A DNA stretch of 64,000 nt from SIG459 sp045631645 (GTDB taxonomy: Bacteria > Bacillota > Clostridia > Oscillospirales > Oscillospiraceae), in assembly GCA_045631645.1 (NCBI GenBank), contig JAZQVC010000020.1, positions 78,699 through 142,698 on the forward strand, read 5' to 3'. A program made the position numbers and the translations under genes. The notes below the pieces were generated by a model. The model was not told the origin of the DNA, made no database searches, and saw nothing but the letters and a program-made list of their open reading frames with translations. Below, piece by piece: positions 8,366-17,303 of the stretch (position 1 is the stretch's first letter; each line of letters begins with the position of its first letter).

Positions 8366-8602
8366 TTATGCCTCAGCCTTCTTCAGCAGGGCCTTGACGG
8401 TATCGGTGGGCTGTGCGCCATTAGCGATCCAGTACTTTGCACGCTCCATATCGATGTTGACCTCGGAAGGAGTAGCAAGGGGATTGTAGGTGCCGATTTC
8501 CTCGATGAAACGACCATCGCGGGGGAAATGAGAATCAGCAACAACAACGCGGTAGTAAGGGCTCTTCTTAGCACCCATTCTGCGCAGTCTGATCTTGACC
8601 AT
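8366..8602 (-). CDS. rpsP: 30S ribosomal protein S16
   Basis: The 78-residue protein begins MVKIRLRRMGAKKSPYYRVV, the S16 signature, and continues with GRFIEEIGTYNP and the typical WIANGAQPTDTVKALL. The ATG at 8602 has a GGAGGTG site; the frame extends upstream but not as S16. It lies between ffh and khpA. Confidence 0.97.
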   Translation of the reverse strand: MVKIRLRRMGAKKSPYYRVVVADSHFPRDGRFIEEIGTYNPLATPSEVNIDMERAKYWIANGAQPTDTVKALLKKAEA

Positions 8603-8681
8603 TGTTCTTTTCACCTCCAGATTAAAGATTGAATTATAAATAAATTTATGTTTGCGCCATTTAGACGCGTTACATACTTTT

Positions 8682-10049
8682 TTAGAAGCCGAAGCCGCCC
8701 ATTCCGGGGAAGCCACCGCGACCTGCCATGCGCTGCATGCGCTTGAGCTGTTTGCCGCTTTTGCCGTTCATCTGCTTCATCATCTTCTGCATAGCCTCAA
8801 ACTGTTTCAGCAGGCGGTTGACATCAACAACCTGAGTTCCGCTGCCTGCGGCTATACGTTTTTTGCGGCTTGAGCCGATTATTCCGGGATTTTCACGCTC
8901 ACGGGGAGTCATGGAAAGGATAATCGCCTCGGTGCGAGCCATCGCCTTTTCGTCCACATCAACTCCTGCCAGAGCCTTGGCGTCCATACCGGGCATCATG
9001 GAAAGCATTTCCTGCATTCCGCCCATATTACGGATCTGCACCATCTGGTCATAGAAGTCCTGAAGTGTGAACTTATTGGCGCGGAGCTTTTCCTCAAGCT
9101 CCTTTGCCTGTTTCTCATCAAAGGCGCTTTCGGCCTTTTCAATGAGAGTCAGGATATCGCCCATGCCGAGAATTCGGCTTGCCATACGGTCGGGGTGGAA
9201 AACCTCGATCTGATCCAGCTTTTCGCCTATACCGGCGAACTTGATGGGCTTGCCTGTTACTGCCTTGATGGAGAGGGCTGCACCGCCTCGGGCGTCGCCA
9301 TCCAGCTTGGTGAGCATTATTCCGCTTACACCAAGAGCATCATCAAAGCTCTTTGCGGTGGTCACCGCGTCCTGACCTATCATAGCGTCGATAACAAGCA
9401 TTATCTCCGCAGGACGGGTCTCGGCCTTAATGTTTTTGAGCTCGTCCATAAGCTCTTCATCTATATGGAGACGACCGGCAGTGTCAAGGAAGACGAGGTC
9501 GTTACCATGCATCTTTGCGTGGGCAATACCCGCTTTTGCAATTTGAACGGGGTCACCCTGTCCCATCTGGAAGACGGGAATATCCAGCTGTGCGCCAACA
9601 GTTTCAAGCTGTTTGATAGCGGCAGGGCGATAAACGTCACAAGCAACCAGAAGAGGACGCTTGCCCTGCTTGCGCATATATGCGGCAAGCTTTGCGCCAT
9701 TGGTGGTTTTACCTGCGCCCTGCAGACCAACCAACATGCAGACGCTGGGGTTTTCGCTGCCTATATTCAGCTTTACGTTTTCGCTGCCCATAAGGGCTAT
9801 CAGCTCTTCATTGACGATCTTGATGACCATCTGTGCGGGAGAGAGGCTTTCAAGCACATCGCTGCCCACAGCGCGCTCGCTGACTTTTTTGACGAAGTCC
9901 TTTACTACCTTGTAGCTTACGTCAGCCTCAAGAAGAGCCAGACGAACCTCGCGCATAGCCTCTTTTACATCGGCTTCACTGAGGCGGCCTTTGCCGCGAA
10001 GCTTTTTGAAGGCCGCAGACAATTTTTCGGAAAGGGATTCAAATGCCAT
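8682..10049 (-). CDS. ffh: signal recognition particle protein Ffh (SRP54)
   Basis: Ffh binds 4.5S RNA and signal sequences and delivers ribosomes to FtsY at the membrane. The 455-residue protein has the N-domain helices (1-90). The G domain follows with GLQGAGKTTNGAKLA (about 108-122), DTAGRLHIDEE (about 190) and TKLDGDARGG (about 248). The Met-rich M domain (about 300-440) ends in a GGFPGMGGFGF tail. Length is typical. An AAGGAGGCCG site precedes the ATG. It follows ylxM with a gap of about 25 bases. Confidence 0.97.
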   Translation of the reverse strand: MAFESLSEKLSAAFKKLRGKGRLSEADVKEAMREVRLALLEADVSYKVVKDFVKKVSERAVGSDVLESLSPAQMVIKIVNEELIALMGSENVKLNIGSENPSVCMLVGLQGAGKTTNGAKLAAYMRKQGKRPLLVACDVYRPAAIKQLETVGAQLDIPVFQMGQGDPVQIAKAGIAHAKMHGNDLVFLDTAGRLHIDEELMDELKNIKAETRPAEIMLVIDAMIGQDAVTTAKSFDDALGVSGIMLTKLDGDARGGAALSIKAVTGKPIKFAGIGEKLDQIEVFHPDRMASRILGMGDILTLIEKAESAFDEKQAKELEEKLRANKFTLQDFYDQMVQIRNMGGMQEMLSMMPGMDAKALAGVDVDEKAMARTEAIILSMTPRERENPGIIGSSRKKRIAAGSGTQVVDVNRLLKQFEAMQKMMKQMNGKSGKQLKRMQRMAGRGGFPGMGGFGF

Positions 10050-10073
10050 TTTTATCTCGGCCTCCTTTGGTAG

Positions 10074-10403
10074 TTAGTCGTTAAGCTCCTCCATAATTCG
10101 GAGCATTTCTGCCTTGTTTTCATCATCGGGAAGAGAAGAAATTATTTTCTCCAATTCCTCAAGGCTTTTGCGGCGGCGCACTGTGCGAGAGACAAGCATT
10201 GTCTTGTCCTCAATCTCCAGAAGGCTCTGTTCCGCACGGCGGATGATGTCCCACACAGCCTGGCGGGATACTCCGCTCTGCTCCGCGATTTCCTGAAGGC
10301 TCAGGTCGCTGTTGAAATGGAGGTCATAATACTCTCTCTGCTTTTCTGTAAGCAAATCGCCGTAAAAATCGAAGAGCATGGTATGCATAATTGTATTATC
10401 CAT
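10074..10403 (-). CDS. ylxM: YlxM family SRP-associated HTH protein
   Basis: The 109-residue protein starts at the ATG at 10403 behind GGGGGTCGAGGAC. It opens with MHTMLFDFYGDLLTEKQREY and has a sigma-70 region 4-like helix-turn-helix (LSLQEIAEQSGVSRQAVWD), which is the YlxM pattern. YlxM is almost always next to ffh and modulates SRP GTPase cycling in some Gram-positives. It is the first gene of this operon; a promoter is at 10450-10478. Confidence 0.92.
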   Translation of the reverse strand: MDNTIMHTMLFDFYGDLLTEKQREYYDLHFNSDLSLQEIAEQSGVSRQAVWDIIRRAEQSLLEIEDKTMLVSRTVRRRKSLEELEKIISSLPDDENKAEMLRIMEELND

Positions 10404-10449
10404 TGTCCTCGACCCCCACTGTAAAGGTTTTTTACTTAACGCCTTGGGT

Positions 10450-10478
10450 AGTATACTCTCTTCGATCACCGCTGTCAA
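10450..10478 (-). promoter_or_regulatory. promoter of the ylxM-ffh-rpsP-khpA-rimM operon
   Basis: On the minus strand a consensus TTGACA (10478-10473), 17 bases, then TATACT (10455-10450), about 47 bases before the ylxM ATG. Confidence 0.8.
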
Positions 10479-10522
10479 GTGTTTTTCATTAACAGGGCGC
10501 ATCTTTTTGCGCAATAATTTAA

Positions 10523-10551
10523 TTCACAAACGGCAGAATATATGTTATAGT
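10523..10551 (+). promoter_or_regulatory. promoter of the M16 peptidase operon
   Basis: TTCACA (10523-10528), 17 bases, TATAGT (10546-10551). It is divergent from the ylxM operon promoter 45 bases away. Confidence 0.6.
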
Positions 10552-10600
10552 ATAAAGTGATTTATTATAAGCTTCATTTCTCTTGGAGGGGGTATCCGTT

Positions 10601-11911
10601 TTGGATATTAAAAGAAAAGAAATATTTCCCGGAGTGTGGCTCAGTTGCCTGCAGACAGACAAGTTTAAGTCCGACTGTCTGAGCCTCAGCATGCTCACTC
10701 AGCTTGAAAGGGAGACCGTTGCACTCAACGCCCTTGTCCCCCGCGTTTTAAGCCGCGGCACTGCCTTCCACCCCGATATGGATTCCATTTCCGCAGCCTG
10801 CGACGAGCTTTACGGCGCTCGTATTCTGCCCATTGTCCGCAAAAAGGGCGAGGTTCTCGCTCTCGGTTTTTATGCGGGCTTCATTGCCGACCGCTTCACC
10901 CCCAACGGCGAAAAGCTTCTTGAAAGCGTTGCCCGCCTTCTCGGCGAAATGCTGCTCTCCCCTGCCACCCGCGGCGGTCTTCTTATGAAGAACTATGTGG
11001 AAAGCGAAAAGGAAAAGCTCATTGACGATATTCGCGCACGAATAAACGATAAGCGCGGTTACGCTATCCACCGCCTTATCGAGCAGATGTGCGCCTACGA
11101 GGATTACGGCTGCGACGATATGGGCGACGAGGCCACCGCCGCCTCCATAAGCTATATAGATCTTACAAAGCATTATCGCAATCTTGTTCAGGAATGCCCC
11201 ATCGAAATTTTCTATTGCGGCAGTTCCTCCCTCCGCCGCGTTGAAGCCGCTCTCAGAGATTCTCTCATGGCTCTTCCCAGAGGCGACATTAACTATGAAA
11301 TTGGCACGGACATCCGCATGAACGCCGTTTCCGCTCAGCCCCGTTATTTTGAGGACGAGCTTGATGTAACTCAGGGCAAGCTGGAAATGGGCTTCCGCCT
11401 TGGCGAAATAATGGATGATCCCGATTTTGCCGCCATCCGCGTTTTCAATGCTCTTTACGGCGGAACCGCAACAAGCCGCCTTTTCCTCAATGTTCGCGAA
11501 AAGCTCTCCCTTTGCTACTACGCCGACTCCTTCTGCGACCGTCTCAAGGGAATTATGCTTGTATCTTCCGGCATTGAGTTTGATAAATTCGAAGAAACCA
11601 AATCCGAAATTCTTGCCCAGCTTGAGGCAATTAGAAATGGCGAATTCAGCGATGAGGAACTTGGCTTTGCCCGCAGGGCAGTTTGCAGCCAGCTTGTTTC
11701 CCTAACCGATTCCCCCGGCGCCCTTGAAGACTTTTATCTCACCCAGACCCTTACAGGTCTCGACTACGGTCCTGACGAATATGCCGCTCTCTGCGACATG
11801 GTAAGCCGCGAGGATATTATTGCCGTTGCAAAGAGCATTGAGCTGGACAGCGTATATTTCCTCAAGGCCGGAGAAAGCTGGGACGAAGACGAGGAGGACG
11901 AAGATGACTAA
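10601..11911 (+). CDS. yfmF: M16-family peptidase-like protein, YfmF type (non-catalytic partner)
   Basis: I chose the TTG at 10601 because TTGGAGGGGG sits 8 bases before it. The 436-residue protein has the two-lobe insulinase/processing-peptidase fold but no HxxEH in its first lobe; the equivalent segment reads RGTAFHPDMDSISAACDELYGA. It is therefore expected to be the inactive half of a pair with the next gene, which has the motif. The pair matches YfmF/YfmH, named in Bacillus for association with the 5-aminopentanol modification of elongation factor P. The 3' end is very acidic (DEDEEDEDD) and overlaps the next gene by 8 bases. Confidence 0.85.
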   Translation: MDIKRKEIFPGVWLSCLQTDKFKSDCLSLSMLTQLERETVALNALVPRVLSRGTAFHPDMDSISAACDELYGARILPIVRKKGEVLALGFYAGFIADRFTPNGEKLLESVARLLGEMLLSPATRGGLLMKNYVESEKEKLIDDIRARINDKRGYAIHRLIEQMCAYEDYGCDDMGDEATAASISYIDLTKHYRNLVQECPIEIFYCGSSSLRRVEAALRDSLMALPRGDINYEIGTDIRMNAVSAQPRYFEDELDVTQGKLEMGFRLGEIMDDPDFAAIRVFNALYGGTATSRLFLNVREKLSLCYYADSFCDRLKGIMLVSSGIEFDKFEETKSEILAQLEAIRNGEFSDEELGFARRAVCSQLVSLTDSPGALEDFYLTQTLTGLDYGPDEYAALCDMVSREDIIAVAKSIELDSVYFLKAGESWDEDEEDEDD

Positions 11912-13187
11912 ATATGAATATCCTCAGGTTGGCGAGGTTATCTATCGCGACACCTTGCCCAACGGTCTGCGTCTTTCTGTTATGACCAAACCCGGTTATA
12001 GCCGCTGCCACGCCTATTTTGCCACAAATTACGGCGGCGCCGACCGCCGTTTCCGCCTTGGTGGAAAGTTTATCGACACTCCTGCAGGCGTTGCTCATTT
12101 CCTTGAGCACAAGATGTTCGACATGCCCGACGGAAGCAATGCTCTTTCCGAGCTTGCAGCCAACGGAGCAGAACCCAACGCCTACACCGCATCCAACATC
12201 ACCGCCTATTATTTTGATTGCACCGACTCTTTCTACGAAAATCTGGAATGTCTCCTCCGCTTCGTCTCCACGCCCTACTTCACCGAAGAGAGCGTGCAGA
12301 AAGAGCAGGGCATAATCGCTCAGGAAATACGCATGTATGAAGACGAGCCGGGCAGTGTTGTTTTCAACTCCCTTATGGGCTGCCTTTATGAGCATCACCC
12401 CATTCGCGACGATGTTGCGGGAACTGTTGAGTCCATCGCGCAAATCAGCGCCCAGACTCTTTACGACTGCCACAAGGTGTTTTACTCCCCCTGCAATATG
12501 AGCCTCTGCGTTGTTGGCGATGTTGACCCCGAAAAGGTTCGAGCCACCGCTCTTCGTATGCTCCCCTCCGCAGCAGGCGAAGCTCCCGTGAAAGATTACG
12601 GCGAGCCGGAAAGCCTTCTTCCTGCCAGACCCCGTTTTTACCGCGCCATGGAGGTTTCCGCTCCTCAGTTTATGCTGGGCTGCAAACTGCGCGCCGAAAA
12701 TCAGGGAGCTATTTCCCTCCGTCAGAAGCTTTTGGCAGGCGCCGCACTGAGCTATCTTTACTCCCGCTCCTCCCCCTTCTATACCCGTCTTTACGGAGAG
12801 GGAATTATCAACACCGATTTTTATATTGAGCTTTATCACGCAGCTGAAACCGCCACCATCCTTGCAGGAGGCGAAAGCCGCGACAGCGAGAGAGTGCTCA
12901 GCGAAATGCTGGCCGAGGCCCGCAAAGCTGCCGACAACGGACTTGATAAGGCGCTTTGGAGCCGCATAAAGAAATCCGCATACGGAGCAAGAGTGAGAGC
13001 ACTCAGTTCCTTTGGCGGACTTTGCGCCGCTATGGCAGACGCGGATTTTGCCGGATATAACTGCCTTGACTCCTTCTCTGTTATGGATTCCATCACCGCT
13101 GAAGAGGTTCAGGCCTTTATTAAAGAAAATATTCGCCCCGAGCGCTTTGCAATGAGCGTTATTACTCCCGCCGCAAAGGAGGAATAA
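11904..13187 (+). CDS. yfmH: M16-family zinc peptidase, YfmH type (catalytic partner)
   Basis: The ATG at 11904 lies inside the last codons of yfmF and is preceded by GAGGAGGAC. The 427-residue protein carries the inverted zinc motif HFLEH (in GVAHFLEHKMFDMPDG, about residues 65-80) and the downstream Glu in EQGIIAQEIRMYEDEP (about 137-152). It should be an active M16 metallopeptidase acting with YfmF in the cytoplasm. It is followed after 3 bases by lgt, so the three genes form one operon. Confidence 0.88.
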   Translation: MTKYEYPQVGEVIYRDTLPNGLRLSVMTKPGYSRCHAYFATNYGGADRRFRLGGKFIDTPAGVAHFLEHKMFDMPDGSNALSELAANGAEPNAYTASNITAYYFDCTDSFYENLECLLRFVSTPYFTEESVQKEQGIIAQEIRMYEDEPGSVVFNSLMGCLYEHHPIRDDVAGTVESIAQISAQTLYDCHKVFYSPCNMSLCVVGDVDPEKVRATALRMLPSAAGEAPVKDYGEPESLLPARPRFYRAMEVSAPQFMLGCKLRAENQGAISLRQKLLAGAALSYLYSRSSPFYTRLYGEGIINTDFYIELYHAAETATILAGGESRDSERVLSEMLAEARKAADNGLDKALWSRIKKSAYGARVRALSSFGGLCAAMADADFAGYNCLDSFSVMDSITAEEVQAFIKENIRPERFAMSVITPAAKEE

Positions 13188-13190
13188 ACA

Positions 13191-14138
13191 ATGAGAGAAG
13201 CAATAATTTCATTTCCCATGTTTGGCGAAAACTTCGCCATCAATCCCCCCTACTCCATCAACATCGGCTCATTTTCCATGTATTTTTACGGCATAATAAT
13301 AGCCACCGGTCTTCTTCTTGCACTTGTTTACGGCACCAAAAACGGTAAGAGACTGGACATCGAGCCCGACACCCTCTATGACCTTGTTATTTGGGGCGTT
13401 ATCGCAGCCATTATCGGCGCAAGAGCCTACTACTGCGCCTTCAACTGGAGCGCATACGCCGAAAATCCCGCGAAAATTTTCGCCATCCGCGACGGCGGTC
13501 TCGCCATATATGGCGGCATTATCGCAGCCATTATTGCCGTATGGATTCGCTGCAGAATGAAGAAAATCAGCATTTATCCCGCGCTTGATATAATGAGCCT
13601 TGGTCTTCTCATCGGCCAGTTTATGGGTCGCTGGGGCAACTTTTTCAACAGAGAGGCCTATGGCTATGAAACCGATATTTTCTGCCGTATGGGTCTCACT
13701 CTCGGCAGCAACACCATCTATGTCCACCCCACCTTCTTCTATGAAAGCCTTTGGAACTTCATCGGCTTCATAGCCCTGCATTTCTACAGCAAGAAAAATC
13801 GCAAGTATAAGGGACAGTTTTTCATTCTCTATGTTTTCTGGTACGGACTTGGCCGCGCATGGATAGAGGGGCTGCGCAGCGACAGTCTTTGGCTCATACC
13901 CGATGTTATCCGCGTAAGCCAGCTTATTGCGGCCATCAGCTGTGTTGCCGCCCTTATCGTGTATATCCTTAACGCCCGCCGCCTCAAGGCAGGACTCAAG
14001 CCCATATTCGGCGCAAAGCTTGACGCGGAGGAAACGGATGATATAATAGAAGTTGCAGAAGTAACTCCTGCCGAAATGGCAGAAGAAAATGTAAACGATG
14101 AGCCTGATGCCGCCGCAGGCAAGGGCTTCGAAGAATAA
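13191..14138 (+). CDS. lgt: prolipoprotein diacylglyceryl transferase
   Basis: Lgt transfers a diacylglyceryl group to the Cys of lipoprotein signal peptides, as needed by the lipoproteins in this window. The 315-residue protein has about seven membrane segments, the signature GRWGNFFNREAYG (about 145-157), HPTFFYESLWN (about 181) and the early YYGTKNGKR-like loop. The last 45 residues are an acidic tail absent from many Lgt proteins. An AAGGAGGAATAAAC site spans the junction with yfmH. Confidence 0.95.
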   Translation: MREAIISFPMFGENFAINPPYSINIGSFSMYFYGIIIATGLLLALVYGTKNGKRLDIEPDTLYDLVIWGVIAAIIGARAYYCAFNWSAYAENPAKIFAIRDGGLAIYGGIIAAIIAVWIRCRMKKISIYPALDIMSLGLLIGQFMGRWGNFFNREAYGYETDIFCRMGLTLGSNTIYVHPTFFYESLWNFIGFIALHFYSKKNRKYKGQFFILYVFWYGLGRAWIEGLRSDSLWLIPDVIRVSQLIAAISCVAALIVYILNARRLKAGLKPIFGAKLDAEETDDIIEVAEVTPAEMAEENVNDEPDAAAGKGFEE

Positions 14139-14156
14139 ATACAGGAGGCTAACAAA

Positions 14157-14750
14157 ATGGATTTCAACGCTCTTAAAGATAAGTTCCTCAGCAAGCTCAA
14201 CAAGTTTGCCGACAACACCAAGGATTTTGCCGAGGTCGCCGCAGATAAGACCAAGGATTTTGCTGAGGTTGCCGCAGATAAGGCAAAAGATTTTGCCGGT
14301 GTTGCCGCCGACAAAACCAAGGACTTTGCCGAAAAGGCCGCCGACAGAGCAAAGGCAGGCGCACGCATTGCCAAGCTCAATATGGAAATTTCCGCCGAGA
14401 AGGACAACATGAAGAAAACCTATCTTGAGATAGGCAAGCTTTATTACGACACCCACAAGGAAAATCCCGAGGGCTTCTTCATTCAGCTTTGCGAAGAAAT
14501 AGCCCTTGCTGAAAAGAACATTGCCGACAAGCAGGCTGAAATCGCTTCTCTCAAAACCAAGGGCGAAGATGATTCCATCGAGGTTGAAATTGAAGAATAC
14601 CCCGAGGAAGAAACCGCTGAGGAAGAAGACGACGAAGACATCGTTGTTGAGATAGTCGAAGAAGCCGCTGAAGAAGTCGCTGAGGAAGCTGTCGAAGAGG
14701 CTGCTGAAGAAGTCGCTGAAGAAGTCGTCGAAGAGGCTACCGAGGAATAA
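14157..14750 (+). CDS. repeat-rich coiled-coil protein with acidic tail
   Basis: The 197-residue protein opens with four near-identical 11-residue repeats of the type DKTKDFAEVAA (about 20-63), as in amphipathic LEA-like or apolipoprotein-like helices. A helical middle segment follows (about 70-135; KTYLEIGKLYYDTHKENPEGF). The last 55 residues are almost only Glu, Val and Ala. There is no signal peptide or membrane segment. An AGGAGGC site precedes the ATG 18 bases after lgt, and a strong terminator ends the unit. Binding to membranes or basic partners is a guess from composition. Confidence 0.6.
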   Translation: MDFNALKDKFLSKLNKFADNTKDFAEVAADKTKDFAEVAADKAKDFAGVAADKTKDFAEKAADRAKAGARIAKLNMEISAEKDNMKKTYLEIGKLYYDTHKENPEGFFIQLCEEIALAEKNIADKQAEIASLKTKGEDDSIEVEIEEYPEEETAEEEDDEDIVVEIVEEAAEEVAEEAVEEAAEEVAEEVVEEATEE

Positions 14751-14762
14751 TTCATCCTACAT

Positions 14763-14803
14763 AAAAAGAAGCAGGACATTTAGTTAGTCCTGCTTCTTTT
14801 TTT
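14763..14803 (+). terminator. terminator of the yfmF-yfmH-lgt operon
   Basis: AAGAAGCAGGAC pairs with GTCCTGCTTCTT around a 9-base loop, followed by a run of seven T. Confidence 0.9.
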
Positions 14804-14822
14804 GCATTTATGGGGGATAGCC

Positions 14823-14853
14823 GATAAATGTTCTTCGAGAAAAAACATTTATT
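14823..14853. repeat. short inverted repeat upstream of the riboswitch promoter
   Basis: ATAAATGTT and AACATTTAT flank a 12-base loop just before the promoter at 14877. It may be a regulator site or a minor hairpin. Confidence 0.35.
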
Positions 14854-14876
14854 CTCCGCAAGCGTACATTTTATGC

Positions 14877-14905
14877 TTGCATTTTCATTTTTCCCGTGCT
14901 ACAAT
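14877..14905 (+). promoter_or_regulatory. promoter of the glycine riboswitch / symporter unit
   Basis: TTGCAT (14877-14882), 17 bases, TACAAT (14900-14905). Confidence 0.65.
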
Positions 14906-14954
14906 GACATCACAAAAATGAATATTCCCTTGGAAACCGTCTGAATTGAAAAAA

Positions 14955-15090
14955 AAACAGGCGGCGGAGGGAACTCTGGAGAATCTCATTTGATTGAGTA
15001 CCGAAGGTGCAAGGCCCAAAGGCCGAATCTCTCAGGTAAAAGGACAGAGCAGACATAGACCTCTTCCCTCTTGTCTGCAAAAACTTTTTT
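14955..15090 (+). ncRNA. glycine riboswitch (one clear aptamer) with candidate terminator
   Basis: The conserved blocks of the glycine aptamer are present in order: GGAACTCTGGAGA (14970-14982), ACCGAAGGTGCAA (15000-15012) and AATCTCTCAGGTAAAAGGAC (15026-15045). Only one full aptamer is seen; a preceding A-rich segment (14945-14958) holds no second copy. Downstream, GCAGACA (15049-15055) can pair with TGTCTGC (15073-15079) before A5-C-T7, which looks like a terminator and is a likely expression platform. Glycine riboswitches often sit before glycine-cleavage or AGCS transporter genes. Whether glycine turns this one on or off cannot be read with certainty. Confidence 0.9.
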
Positions 15091-15165
15091 TCCGGAGTTG
15101 CGTTAGAAAAACGCAGCTTCGTTTTTTATTCCCAAATCAAGAGCAAGAAAAGAGAGGAAATCACT

Positions 15166-16623
15166 ATGTTGGAATTTTTCGCAAACATCGAATCCGCACT
15201 TTACCCCATCGTATGCAACATCAACTCCTATTTGTCCAGTTATGTTCTTGTTGTCCTGCTGATAGCGGTCGGACTTTTCTACACCATTAAAACTCGCTTC
15301 GTTCAGATAAGATGCTTCGGCGAAGGCATGCGCCGCGTTTTCGGCAATCTCTCCCTTCGCGGCGGAAAGCAGGAAAGCGGCATGAGCTCCTTCCAGGCTC
15401 TTGCAACCGCTATTGCAGCTCAGGTAGGTACCGGCAACATCATTGGTGCTTCCGGCGCTATCCTCGTCGGCGGTCCCGGCGCCATCTTCTGGATGTGGAT
15501 TATCGCCTTCCTCGGTATGGCCACCATCTATGCTGAGGCTACCCTCGCTCTCGAAACCCGCGAAACCGACGCAAACGGCAACATCAAGGGCGGCCCCGTT
15601 TACTACATTACCCGCGCATTCAAGGGCGGTTTTGGCAAGTTCCTCGCCGGTTTCTTCGCAGTTGCCATTATCCTCGCCCTGGGCTTCTTCGGCTGCATGG
15701 TTCAGTCCAACTCCATCGGTTCCACTATGCAGACCGCTTTCGGCATCCCCACCTGGGTTATGGGTCTTGTTCTCGTAGTTATCTGCGCTGTTATCTTCCT
15801 GGGCGGCGTTCAGCGCCTTGCATCCGTCACCGAAAAGATCGTTCCCATTATGGCAGGTCTTTTCCTCGTCGGCGGTATCATCGTTCTTCTCGCCCGTATC
15901 TCTTATCTCCCCGCAACCATCGGAATGATCTTCAAGTATGCATTTATGCCTCAGGCCATCATCGGCGGCGCTGTCGGCGCAGCGCTGAAGGAAGCCATTT
16001 CTCAGGGCGCCAAGCGCGGCCTCTTCTCCAATGAAGCCGGTATGGGTTCTACTCCCCACGCACACGCACAGGCCAATGTCAAGACTCCTCACGAGCAGGG
16101 CGTTGTTGCAATGATGGGCGTTTTCATCGACACCTTTGTTGTTCTCACCCTTAACGCACTCGTTATCATCAGCACTCTTTACACCGCCGATGGTCCTCTT
16201 GCAGGCGGCTACACCGGCGCTGTCACCGGCCTCATCAATAAGGCAAACCTCGCCCAGACCGCTTTCGGCGTCATCTTCGGCGAGAACTTCGGCGCCATCT
16301 TCGTTGCAATCTGCCTTTTCTTCTTCGCATTCTCCACCGTTCTTAGCTGGAACCTCTTCGGCAAGATCAACGTTCAGTACCTCTTCGGCAAGAAAAATCC
16401 CAAGGACTGCACCGTTATCTACACCGTTATCGCCCTTGTATTCATCTTCCTGGGCACGCTGGTCTCCAACGACCTCGTATGGGAGCTTACCGACGCATTC
16501 AACTACCTGATGGTTCTCCCCAACGCTCTCGCACTCTTCGCACTCAGCAGCATCGTTGTTGCAAGCGCCAAGAAGGGCATTGCAGCCAACAAGGAAAGAA
16601 AAGCCGCAAAGAAGGCCGAATAA
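15166..16623 (+). CDS. sodium:alanine (glycine) symporter, AGCS family
   Basis: The 485-residue protein has ten to eleven predicted membrane helices and the AGCS hallmarks: TRFVQIRCFGEGMRRVFG near the start, TAIAAQVGTGNIIGASGAI (about 85-103) and the later GLFSNEAGMGSTPHAHA (about 285-300). AGCS carriers move alanine or glycine with sodium across the cytoplasmic membrane. The riboswitch directly upstream indicates that glycine is a physiological substrate. The start has an AGAGAGGAAATC site. Confidence 0.93.
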   Translation: MLEFFANIESALYPIVCNINSYLSSYVLVVLLIAVGLFYTIKTRFVQIRCFGEGMRRVFGNLSLRGGKQESGMSSFQALATAIAAQVGTGNIIGASGAILVGGPGAIFWMWIIAFLGMATIYAEATLALETRETDANGNIKGGPVYYITRAFKGGFGKFLAGFFAVAIILALGFFGCMVQSNSIGSTMQTAFGIPTWVMGLVLVVICAVIFLGGVQRLASVTEKIVPIMAGLFLVGGIIVLLARISYLPATIGMIFKYAFMPQAIIGGAVGAALKEAISQGAKRGLFSNEAGMGSTPHAHAQANVKTPHEQGVVAMMGVFIDTFVVLTLNALVIISTLYTADGPLAGGYTGAVTGLINKANLAQTAFGVIFGENFGAIFVAICLFFFAFSTVLSWNLFGKINVQYLFGKKNPKDCTVIYTVIALVFIFLGTLVSNDLVWELTDAFNYLMVLPNALALFALSSIVVASAKKGIAANKERKAAKKAE

Positions 16624-16643
16624 GTACGCAATCAGATAAAAGT

Positions 16644-16677
16644 AATAAGCCACGACTTTCGTCGTGGCTTATTTTTT
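16644..16677. terminator. bidirectional terminator after the symporter gene
   Basis: AATAAGCCACGAC pairs with GTCGTGGCTTATT around TTTC, with a T-run following. It can also serve the convergent gene at 16695. Confidence 0.9.
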
Positions 16678-16694
16678 CGTTATGTAAGGGAACA

Positions 16695-17237
16695 TTAGCC
16701 GCGCCTTCTTATGCAGCAATCCTGTTTACAGCGGATCGAGTCGGTGAATCTTTTCTTTATATCATCTGGCATATGAGCTTCCAGAGCCCTTATAACTTCA
16801 GGGCGGATTTGAAAAACAACACGGCTATAATCCACCTTGGCAAGCTGTTTTCCAATATACCTTTCCTCCGGATTTGTTGAAAAGAATGCGATTGCATAAG
16901 GATGTTGTGCTAAGGAATAGCCATAGATACCGTAAACTCTGATTTCATTCCATGGCAGAACAAACGGACGCCACCCAAGTCCTCTGCAAGCAATCCCATG
17001 GGGTGTTATCTTGCAGCGAAGCAACAATCGACCGTAAAAACGAGACCTAATTAGCAGAACATCGCAAAAGATTATTCCTCCGGGTATCATAATAATCAAT
17101 ATGAATACTAAAGGATCAAAGCTGAGAATAAGAAATTTATAAATGAAGAAACATCCAAGTCCAAAACCGAGTATATTGGCAAATAGCATTCCCAAAAGAA
17201 TGAAATATGTGGTGTATCTGTCATATAAGCTAATCAA
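16695..17237 (-). CDS. membrane protein with two N-terminal helices, unknown function
   Basis: The 180-residue protein has two hydrophobic helices (about 10-35 and 42-65) and then a cytoplasmic part with ITPHGIACRGLGWRPFVLPWNEI (broken here by no gap), a pattern seen in PH-like or YcxB-like domains that read as strand-turn-strand followed by an aromatic WNEI. The C terminus is basic and has three Cys (RCKQDCCIRRR). I do not recognise a named family. It is the last of a series of minus-strand genes between the symporter and the BlaI operon. Confidence 0.5.
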   Translation of the reverse strand: MISLYDRYTTYFILLGMLFANILGFGLGCFFIYKFLILSFDPLVFILIIMIPGGIIFCDVLLIRSRFYGRLLLRCKITPHGIACRGLGWRPFVLPWNEIRVYGIYGYSLAQHPYAIAFFSTNPEERYIGKQLAKVDYSRVVFQIRPEVIRALEAHMPDDIKKRFTDSIRCKQDCCIRRRG

Positions 17238-17303
17238 AAAGTCTCACCACCCAGATTCTAAATGTTACAGTTCGTTCCGCTCACTCAGTTACTCGTTCAT
17301 TTC

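Noticed and set aside
14220..14345. tandem DNA repeats as a non-coding element
   Set aside because: They encode four copies of an 11-residue DKTKDFAEVAA repeat in a gene with a good ribosome binding site.
14930..14966. second glycine aptamer
   Set aside because: The segment holds an A-run and no conserved aptamer block.
15103..16653. 516-residue open frame antisense to the AGCS symporter
   Set aside because: It is a shadow of strongly biased codon use in the symporter gene, is rich in Cys and Gly without any domain, and lacks a ribosome binding site.
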